A stretch of DNA of 5,372 nucleotides from Actinomycetes bacterium (lineage in GTDB: Bacteria > Actinomycetota > Actinomycetes > Propionibacteriales > Propionibacteriaceae). Under the pieces are notes generated by a model. The model did not search any database. It saw nothing but the letters and a program-made list of their open reading frames with translations, and was not told the origin of the DNA. The position numbers and the translations under genes were made by a program. Of this stretch, positions 1-5,372 are shown piece after piece. The stretch's first letter is position 1. Each line of letters opens with the position of its first letter. The stretch is from assembly GCA_023436925.1 (NCBI GenBank), contig JAEZHJ010000173.1, forward strand, positions 1-5,372. The letters run 5' to 3'.

Positions 1-47
1 GCGCCGCGCGGGCGCGGCCCCCCCGCCCCCCCCCCCCCCCCCCCCCC
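1..47. repeat. G/C-only low-complexity stretch with a 22-base C homopolymer
   Basis: The first 47 bases contain only G and C. Positions 18-24 are seven C, position 25 is G, and positions 26-47 are 22 C in a row. Read on the strand of the upstream sugar-binding gene, this is a poly-G run starting about 30 nt after its stop codon. I see no gene in 1-76. If real, the tract could slip during replication or form a G-quadruplex when transcribed. It lies at the very edge of the window, so a poly-G sequencing artefact or assembly break is at least as likely. The next gene of a ChvE-type operon would be expected further left. Confidence 0.75.
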
Positions 48-76
48 GACCAGTAGATGGGTCAGGTGTCAGCAGG

Positions 77-1198
77 TCACTTGAGCTGGTCGGCCTTGAT
101 GAAGCCGGAGTCGACCAGCTTCGTCTGCACGTCGTCCTTCACCACGACCTCGGGGTCGAGCAGGTACGACGGGACGACCTTCTCGCCGTTGTCGTAGGAC
201 TTCGTGTCGTTGACCTCGACCTCCTTGCCCTGGACGACCTGGTCGACCATGGTCGCGACCCGCTTGGCCAGCTCACGGGTGTCCTTCCAGACCGTCATCG
301 ACTGCTTGCCGGCAAGGATGTTCTTCACGTTGGCGACGTCGCCATCCTGACCGGTCAGCACCGGGTAGTCGGGTCCGACGGCGTAGCCGGCGGTCTCCAG
401 CGCCTGGGCGATACCCAGAGCCAGGGAGTCGTTCGGCGACAGCACGACGTTGACCTTCTTGTCGGTGTAGAACGAGTTGAGCCGGTTCTCCATCTCGCTC
501 TGCGCGGTGGCGGACTTCCACTCCAGGATGCCGATGTCCTGCCAGTTGCCGGCGGCCTTCTTGCCGGTCTCGGAGTTGATCACGAGCTTGCCGGAGTCGA
601 CGAACGGCTTGAGCACGTCCCAGGCGCCCTGGAAGAACAGCGAGGCGTTGTTGTCGTCGGGCGAGCCGGCGAAGGGCTCGAAATTGAAGGGCCCGGCCGC
701 TGAGTCGAGCTTCAGGGTGTCCTTGATGAAGTTGCCCTGCAGCTCGCCGACCTTGTAGTTGTCGAAGGTGGCGTAGTAGTCGACGTTCGGGGTGCCCAGG
801 ATCAGGCGGTCGTAGGCGATGACCTTGATGCCCTTGTCGGCGGCCTTCTGCAGGGTCGGGCCCAGCGTCTTGCCATCGATGGAGGCGATCACGAGCACCT
901 TGGCGCCGGCGTTGATCTGGTTCTCGAGCTGCTGGATCTGGAGTTCGTTCTTGTTGTCGGCGTAGTCGAGCTGGGCCTTGTAGCCCATCTTCTCGAGCTG
1001 CTCCTTCAAGCCAGCACCGTCGTTGTTCCAGCGTTCGAGGCTCACAGTCGGCATGGTGATACCGATGAGCGTGTCGCCGCTGCTGGCGGGGCCGGACGCG
1101 CCGGGCGAAGCCGGCGTGCGCTCAGCCGAGCATCCGGCGAATGCGCCGAAAACCACAGCGAGCCCGGCGATCAGCGCAGCGGTTCTGCGGATAGCCAT
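77..1198 (-). CDS. chvE: ChvE-type multiple monosaccharide ABC transporter substrate-binding lipoprotein
   Basis: This 373-residue protein is a periplasmic-binding-protein-like sugar receptor of the CUT2 class, predicted to sit on the outer face of the membrane and deliver monosaccharides to an ABC permease. Residues 1-22 form a lipoprotein signal: a basic start (IRR), a hydrophobic stretch and a lipobox FAGC with the lipidated Cys at 23. A Ser/Pro/Ala/Gly linker follows to about residue 41. The mature domain carries motifs I recognise from the ChvE family: MPT-x-SLERW (49-57), AYDRLI (128-133), NVDYYATFDN (138-147), GSPDDNNA (178-185), LSPND (253-257), TGQDGD (282-287), KDTRELAK (305-312) and KVVPSYLL (340-347), and it ends in ADQLK as family members do. 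The length is normal. The ATG at 1198 is preceded by a good ribosome binding site. The gene is transcribed away from the ROK repressor. In known ChvE operons a tandem ATPase and a permease follow; here that side is cut off by the window edge. The sugar cannot be read from sequence alone; family members bind glucose, galactose, arabinose or xylose. Confidence 0.95.
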   Translation of the reverse strand: MAIRRTAALIAGLAVVFGAFAGCSAERTPASPGASGPASSGDTLIGITMPTVSLERWNNDGAGLKEQLEKMGYKAQLDYADNKNELQIQQLENQINAGAKVLVIASIDGKTLGPTLQKAADKGIKVIAYDRLILGTPNVDYYATFDNYKVGELQGNFIKDTLKLDSAAGPFNFEPFAGSPDDNNASLFFQGAWDVLKPFVDSGKLVINSETGKKAAGNWQDIGILEWKSATAQSEMENRLNSFYTDKKVNVVLSPNDSLALGIAQALETAGYAVGPDYPVLTGQDGDVANVKNILAGKQSMTVWKDTRELAKRVATMVDQVVQGKEVEVNDTKSYDNGEKVVPSYLLDPEVVVKDDVQTKLVDSGFIKADQLK

Positions 1199-1204
1199 GG
1201 GGTG

Positions 1205-1212
1205 TCCCTTCT
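1205..1212 (-). promoter_or_regulatory. Ribosome binding site of the chvE-like gene
   Basis: Read on the minus strand, AGAAGGGA lies 6 nt upstream of the ATG at 1198. It is a good Shine-Dalgarno match and supports that start, which also places a complete lipoprotein signal at the N-terminus. Confidence 0.75.
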
Positions 1213-1230
1213 GTTGGTGTCCACTGCGGG

Positions 1231-1244
1231 CTCCAGCTCTGGAG
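1231..1244. promoter_or_regulatory. Perfect inverted repeat CTCCAG-N2-CTGGAG in the chvE leader
   Basis: Two 6-bp arms are perfectly complementary around a 2-bp centre. The site lies about 33 bp upstream of the chvE start, so it is probably inside the 5' untranslated region or downstream of the promoter. It could be an operator (roadblock position) or a small RNA hairpin. Its centre is about 51 bp, close to five helical turns, from that of the inverted repeat at 1283-1295. Confidence 0.45.
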
Positions 1245-1282
1245 TGCCACAGTCGAGTGATAGCCAGCCGCCGCTGTGCGGA

Positions 1283-1295
1283 TTGGCAGCGCCAA
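1283..1295. promoter_or_regulatory. Inverted repeat TTGGC-N3-GCCAA upstream of chvE
   Basis: Five-bp arms are perfectly complementary around AGC and are followed by the self-complementary AACGTT at 1294-1299. The left TTGGC can also pair with GCCA at 1263-1266, enclosing CCGC-TGT-GCGG at 1271-1281, so two exclusive foldings are possible if the region is transcribed. It is a candidate operator for the ROK protein or a LacI-type regulator; no known consensus is matched. Confidence 0.4.
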
Positions 1296-1307
1296 CGTTA
1301 GTGCCCC

Positions 1308-1330
1308 TTGGGTTTATGTCTCGAACTCAA
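1308..1330. promoter_or_regulatory. Candidate ROK operator, TTGGGTT-N9-AACTCAA
   Basis: Two 7-bp arms (6 of 7 positions complementary) flank a 9-bp spacer near the middle of the divergent region, where one bound dimer could affect both promoters. XylR/NagC-like ROK repressors are known to bind spaced inverted repeats with A/T-rich arms, and this is the best such site here. A second weaker pair of GATC-ended arms lies at 1341-1360, and CACG-N2-CGTG lies at 1332-1341. Assignment to the ROK protein is inference. Confidence 0.4.
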
Positions 1331-1430
1331 CCACGGTCGTGATCGAATTGTTACTTGATCTCCCTAACTCAGCGCTTCTGGCGTGACCGCCCCCGCCGCC
1401 TTGCAGCCACCGACCGGTAGACTGCCTCGC

Positions 1431-2618
1431 ATGGCAGTCAGCCGGGTGCCGCCGGGGTCGCCGAGTTCACTTCGTGAAGCGAACCGGGCGCGGATCGTCG
1501 ACACGATCAAGCAGATGGGTGCGATGACCCAGGTGGAGGTCGCCGACGCCACCGGACTGTCGCCTGCCACCGTCTCGATCATCGTCAATGAGCTCGTGGC
1601 GGCGGGCGTCCTCACCACTGAGCAGGTCACCCGCTCCGGCCGGCGCGCCACCCAGGTCGCGCTCTCCCGCGGCCTCGGGCTGGTTGCGGGGATCCACTTC
1701 TCCTCGCGCGCCCTGCGGCTGTTGCTGTGCGACCCGGACGGCAGCGTCGTAGCCGAACAGCGCATGCCGCTGCCCGCCGACCACCGAGCCGATACCGGGA
1801 TGGATCAGGTCGCCGCGCTGATCGCCGACCTGCTGGCCGACGTGGGTGCCACCCGCTCGGAGTTCCAGGGAGCCGGCCTCGGTATCTGCGCGCCCTACGA
1901 CCCCGAGACCGACATGCTGTCGGTGCCCGGGCTGCTGCGTGGCTGGGACGAGGTTCGGATCGCCGACTCCCTCTCCCGGCGACTCGGCAAGCCGGTGGTG
2001 GTCGACAATGACGCCAACCTGGCGATGCTGGCCGAATCCCGGTTCGGGGTCGCCCGCGGCGCCTCCTCGGCAGTCTTCATCAGCGTGGGACACGGCATCG
2101 GAGCCGGCATCCTCAGCCACGGCGAGATCCTGCGCGGTCAGGCCGGGCTCGCCGGCGAAATCGGCCACATCAGGGTGGCCGATCAGCCGCACCTGTGCCG
2201 CTGCGGCAACCGCGGCTGCCTCGAGGTGATGGTCAACTCGGCCACCATCGCCGCCTCACTGCGCAATGCTGTCGGCACTGTCACGCTGCGCGACGTGATC
2301 GCCATGGCCCGCCAGGGCGACATCGGCGCGACCAGGGTGATTGCTGACGCGGCGTCCTACATCGGCTTCGCGGTGGCGGCGCTGTGCAATGTGCTCAGCC
2401 CCGAGGTGACGGTGATCGGCGGCGAGCTCGCGGGCGCCGGGGGCATTCTCACCGCACCGATGGAGGCGGCCATCGAGCGCCACAGCCTCCACAACCCGCT
2501 CACCCCGCGACGCGTGGAGCTATCCGCCCTGGGCTCCGACGCCGCCGCGCTCGGTGCCGCTGCGTTCGCCGTGGACCGCATCTTCCAGCCCGCCGGCGCG
2601 AGTCAGGCCACCGCATGA
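1431..2618 (+). CDS. ROK-family transcriptional repressor (XylR/NagC type)
   Basis: A 395-residue cytoplasmic DNA-binding regulator. Residues about 14-75 form a winged helix-turn-helix (SLREANRARIVD, then TQVEVADATGLSPATVSIIV). The rest is a ROK sugar-kinase-like fold: DNDAN at 192-196 with the family's catalytic-type Asp194, GHGIGAG at 220-226, AGEIGH at 241-246, and the zinc/sugar motif CRCGNRGCLE at 256-265, whose Cys256, Cys258, Cys263 and upstream His246 are the expected zinc ligands. The N-terminal phosphate loop of ROK kinases (DxGxT) is replaced by GIHFSS, so it should sense sugar rather than phosphorylate it. I prefer the ATG at 1431. A GTG at 1383 in the same frame would add 16 residues; neither has a strong ribosome site, and a leaderless GTG start remains possible. 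The stop is 20 nt before the ATPase start, or overlaps it as ATGA if the earlier ATG is used, so the two genes are one operon. It lies divergent to chvE, which suggests it controls that gene and its own operon. The effector is unknown. Confidence 0.92.
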   Translation: MAVSRVPPGSPSSLREANRARIVDTIKQMGAMTQVEVADATGLSPATVSIIVNELVAAGVLTTEQVTRSGRRATQVALSRGLGLVAGIHFSSRALRLLLCDPDGSVVAEQRMPLPADHRADTGMDQVAALIADLLADVGATRSEFQGAGLGICAPYDPETDMLSVPGLLRGWDEVRIADSLSRRLGKPVVVDNDANLAMLAESRFGVARGASSAVFISVGHGIGAGILSHGEILRGQAGLAGEIGHIRVADQPHLCRCGNRGCLEVMVNSATIAASLRNAVGTVTLRDVIAMARQGDIGATRVIADAASYIGFAVAALCNVLSPEVTVIGGELAGAGGILTAPMEAAIERHSLHNPLTPRRVELSALGSDAAALGAAAFAVDRIFQPAGASQATA

Positions 2619-2626
2619 CCGCCCTC

Positions 2627-2631
2627 AGGAG
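2627..2631 (+). promoter_or_regulatory. Ribosome binding site deciding the ATPase start
   Basis: AGGAG lies 7 nt upstream of the ATG at 2639, an ideal distance. The ATG at 2615, which overlaps the ROK stop as ATGA, has no comparable site. This favours 2639 as the main start, although coupled initiation at 2615 would add only eight residues. Confidence 0.7.
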
Positions 2632-2638
2632 CAGCGCG

Positions 2639-3502
2639 ATGCCGCCACTGGGACCGCAGGACTCCCAGCGGACCACGCCGACCTCGGCCACCGCTCCCGT
2701 GCTCGCGCTGCGTGCTGTCAGCAAGCGCTTCGGCTCCATCCAGGCACTCGATCAGGTCGACTTCGATATCAACGCCCGGGAAGTCGTCGCCGTGGTCGGC
2801 GACAACGCCGCTGGCAAGTCGGTCCTGGCCAAGACCATCGCAGGGGTCTACCAACCCGACGCCGGCGAGATCTTCTGGGACGGCTCCCCCATCACGATTC
2901 CCAACCCGTCCACCGCACACGAGCTGGGAATCGCCACCGTCTTCCAGGAGCTTGCGCTCTGCGACAACCTGAGCATCGTGCAGAACCTCTTCCTCGGCCG
3001 CGAACTCGCGAGTTCCATGGTGCTGGCGGAGGACGAGATGGACGAGATCGCGCGCGGGATCCTGGCCAACCTCGGCGCCAGGCTGCCACCGGTGCGCACC
3101 CTCGTGGCGCACCTGTCTGCCGGCCAGCGCCAGACGACGGCGATCGCGCGCTCGCTCCTCGGCTCGCCCCGGGTCGTCGTGATGGACGAACCCACCAGCT
3201 CCCTGTCGGTGACGCAGACCGCCGAGGTGCTCAACCTCATCGAGCATCTGCGCGATATGGGCTACGGCGTGATGTTCATCTCGCACACCCTCACCGACGT
3301 CCGGGCGGTTGCCGACCGCATCGTGGTGATGCGCCACGGCCGGATTGCCGGAGATGCCCTGATGGACGACGTGAGCTACGAGGACATCATCGCCGCCATC
3401 ACCGGCGTGCCGAACGAGCTCACTCGCACCACCCGTGAGCGCGCAGCGCTGCGTCCCGCCCTCGCCGTCGTACGTGAGCCTCGCGAGTCCACCCCACGCT
3501 GA
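2639..3502 (+). CDS. Sugar (CUT2-type) ABC transporter ATP-binding protein, single ATPase domain
   Basis: A 287-residue ATPase that would bind the inner side of a monosaccharide permease and power import. All motifs are in order: Walker A GDNAAGKS at 54-61 (Lys60, Ser61), Q-loop Gln103 within VFQELALCDNLSIVQNLFLG, signature LSAGQRQ at 159-165, Walker B VVVMDEP at 179-185 with catalytic Glu184, and switch His216 in FISHTL. The 'LALCDNL..VQNLFLGRE' block is typical of FrcA-like CUT2 ATPases. It has one ATPase domain, unlike the roughly 500-residue tandem ATPases (XylG, RbsA, GguA), so two copies should pair. Deviations: CUT2 Walker A is usually GDNGAGKST, here Ala57 and Val62 replace Gly and Thr; the signature has Ala161 in place of the usual Gly. 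Catalytic residues are intact, so activity is likely. About 25 C-terminal residues beyond the ATPase core are charged and not recognisable. It is co-transcribed with the ROK gene. No permease gene follows; the next 270 bp are non-coding. Partners are therefore unknown. Confidence 0.92.
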   Translation: MPPLGPQDSQRTTPTSATAPVLALRAVSKRFGSIQALDQVDFDINAREVVAVVGDNAAGKSVLAKTIAGVYQPDAGEIFWDGSPITIPNPSTAHELGIATVFQELALCDNLSIVQNLFLGRELASSMVLAEDEMDEIARGILANLGARLPPVRTLVAHLSAGQRQTTAIARSLLGSPRVVVMDEPTSSLSVTQTAEVLNLIEHLRDMGYGVMFISHTLTDVRAVADRIVVMRHGRIAGDALMDDVSYEDIIAAITGVPNELTRTTRERAALRPALAVVREPRESTPR

Positions 3503-3535
3503 CGTCCGCCCCCGGCACCGGACCCCACACGCCGT

Positions 3536-3591
3536 TCAGGCGGCTGGTCGGCCGCCTCGCGGCCACCGCGGGCACCAGCCCCACCGCCTGA
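3536..3591 (+). terminator. Compound stem-loop, likely 3' end structure of the ROK-ATPase operon
   Basis: The structure starts 34 nt after the ATPase stop. TCAGGCGG (3536-3543) pairs with CCGCCTGA (3584-3591), and CTGGT (3544-3548) pairs with ACCAG (3574-3578), with a one-sided 5-nt bulge at 3579-3583. Inside sits a second hairpin, GGCCGC (3550-3555) with GCGGCC (3559-3564) and loop CTC. An alternative fold pairs AGGCGGC (3538-3544) with GCCGCCT (3551-3557), excluding the inner hairpin. There is no T-rich tail. GC-rich hairpins without a U-tract are reported as terminators or 3' stabilisers in actinobacteria; which one applies here is inference. Confidence 0.55.
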
Positions 3592-3775
3592 GAGCGAGCG
3601 GCCAGTCCGCCTGACGCAACGACACCGGCCCCCACCACAGCTGAACGGGCCACCAATGCCTCGTCACGCCGGCACTGCGACACGCGCACCGTCCGCTGTT
3701 GTCTCGCGACCCGTCCCATAGGCCCCGAAACCGCGACGCTGCGTCAGCAGGGCAACACGCACGACGAACCAGGGC
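3592..3775. other. Non-coding gap between convergent operons
   Basis: No supported gene. Open frames here have no ribosome site and no recognisable product, and one of them continues into the 5S rRNA gene. Only short, weak inverted repeats are seen, such as GCTG-CGT-CAGC near 3739-3749. I found no remnant of a permease gene. Confidence 0.6.
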
Positions 3776-3822
3776 AAAAAGAAAAACACCCCCGTAGGGT
3801 CCGAAGACCCCACGGGGGTGTT
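3776..3822 (-). terminator. Strong intrinsic terminator of the rRNA operon
   Basis: On the minus strand, directly after 5S rRNA, a 17-bp stem (3785-3801 with 3806-3822) has one G-U wobble and closes on a C(UUCG)G loop, a very stable tetraloop. It is followed by TTTTT-C-TTTTT at 3786-3776. This is a textbook rho-independent terminator and marks the end of the rRNA transcript. The 3' end of mature 5S lies only about 6 nt upstream of the stem. Confidence 0.95.
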
Positions 3823-3827
3823 GAATG

Positions 3828-3945
3828 TCCGGCGATGTCCTACTCTCCCACAGGTTCCCACCTGCAGTACCATCGGCGCTGAAGGCCTTAGCTTCCGGGT
3901 TCGGAATGGAGCCGGGCGTTTCCCCTTCGCCATGATCACCGTAAC
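3828..3945 (-). rRNA. rrf: 5S ribosomal RNA
   Basis: About 118 nt, the normal length, immediately downstream of 23S on the same strand. The minus-strand sequence contains the conserved blocks GGGAAACGCCCGG, CATTCCGAACCCGGAAGCTAAG, CAGCGCCGATGGTACTGC and GTGGGAGAGTAGGAC, characteristic of Gram-positive 5S rRNA. The ends (GTTACGGTGAT and ATCGCCGGAC) pair to form helix I with one bulged base. End positions are placed by eye and may be off by one or two bases. Confidence 0.95.
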
Positions 3946-4030
3946 TCTATGGAGTTGTGCCGGCCCTGGCTTGAGCCAGGAACCCGACCGTTACTCGAGA
4001 ACCGCACAGTGGACGCGTAGCACCTTTGTA
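3946..4030 (-). other. 23S-5S internal transcribed spacer
   Basis: About 85 nt without a tRNA. It contains a clean hairpin, CCTGGCT-TG-AGCCAGG at 3965-3980, and a smaller one, AACTC-N4-GAGTT at 3943-3956, that straddles the 5' end of 5S. Both could mark RNase processing sites in the precursor; that is inference. Confidence 0.65.

Positions 4031-5372
<1,342 letters not shown>

Larger units (their letters stand above)
1199..1382. promoter_or_regulatory. Divergent control region between chvE and the ROK repressor gene
   Basis: About 180-230 bp separate the two divergent starts. The stretch is visibly richer in A/T around 1310-1370 than the genes on either side, as expected for promoters. I cannot fix either promoter with confidence. 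A possible -10 for the ROK gene is TAACTC at 1365-1370, without a convincing -35. A TTGAGT (minus strand, 1330-1325) could be a -35 for chvE but lacks a well-spaced -10. Several inverted repeats lie here and are listed separately. Divergent placement next to a ROK gene makes shared control of both directions plausible (inference). Confidence 0.6.

Noticed and set aside
273..758. Open frames overlapping chvE in other frames, on both strands
   Set aside because: They lie within a well-supported gene and give arginine-rich or low-information products typical of high-GC shadow frames.
1467..2192. Long antisense open frame inside the ROK gene (241 residues)
   Set aside because: Its composition (Gly/Asp/His/Arg-rich) reflects the codon bias of the sense gene; no domain or ribosome site is seen.
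2384..2614. Extending the ATPase gene upstream to an ATG at 2384
   Set aside because: This stretch lies inside the ROK gene in another frame, gives an Arg/Pro/Gly-rich non-domain sequence, and a proper ribosome site sits just before 2639.
2603..3337. Long antisense open frame inside the ATPase gene (244 residues)
   Set aside because: The sense strand encodes all ABC ATPase motifs; the antisense product has no recognisable features.
3420..3939. Two minus-strand open frames between the ATPase and 5S rRNA
   Set aside because: One overlaps the ATPase end and the other runs through the terminator and most of the 5S gene; neither has a start signal or a plausible product.
3946..4030. Possible tRNA in the 23S-5S spacer
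   Set aside because: It is 85 nt long but lacks a T-loop GTTCGA-type motif and a cloverleaf; only simple hairpins are seen.

Overview
The window looks like a piece of a high-GC Gram-positive (actinobacterial) genome. The protein genes are GC-rich with strongly G/C-biased third codon positions. The lipoprotein signal, the carbohydrate-type ABC parts and the 5S and 23S rRNA sequences all read as actinobacterial. The rRNA has some resemblance to Propionibacteriales, but that is an impression from memory, not a computed placement.

Layout from left to right. Positions 1-76 hold a G/C-only stretch with an uninterrupted run of 22 C. It could be a real homopolymer or a contig-edge artefact. Positions 77-1198 (minus strand) encode a complete ChvE-type sugar-binding lipoprotein. 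Positions 1199-1430 are a divergent control region with several inverted repeats. Reading right from it on the plus strand, a ROK-family repressor (1431-2618) and a single-domain sugar ABC ATPase (2639-3502) form a tight two-gene operon. Positions 3503-3775 are non-coding and contain a large compound stem-loop just after the operon. From 3776 to the right edge everything is an rRNA operon on the minus strand: a strong terminator, 5S rRNA, a short spacer, and the 3' part of 23S rRNA, which runs off the window.

How the parts may work together (inference): the ROK protein keeps the sugar-ligand and zinc motifs of its family but lacks the kinase phosphate loop. It would repress itself, the ATPase and probably the divergent binding-protein gene until a sugar or sugar phosphate is present. 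The ChvE-like protein would capture a monosaccharide outside the cell and the ATPase would drive import. No permease is present in the window. The permease, and perhaps the usual tandem ATPase of ChvE systems, may lie beyond the left edge, or the ATPase may serve a permease encoded elsewhere. The sugar operon and the rRNA operon converge, with one terminator structure for each in the gap.

I do not see a clearly new system. The best leads are the permease-less ROK-ATPase pair, the operator candidates between the divergent genes, and the compound stem-loop at 3536-3591.
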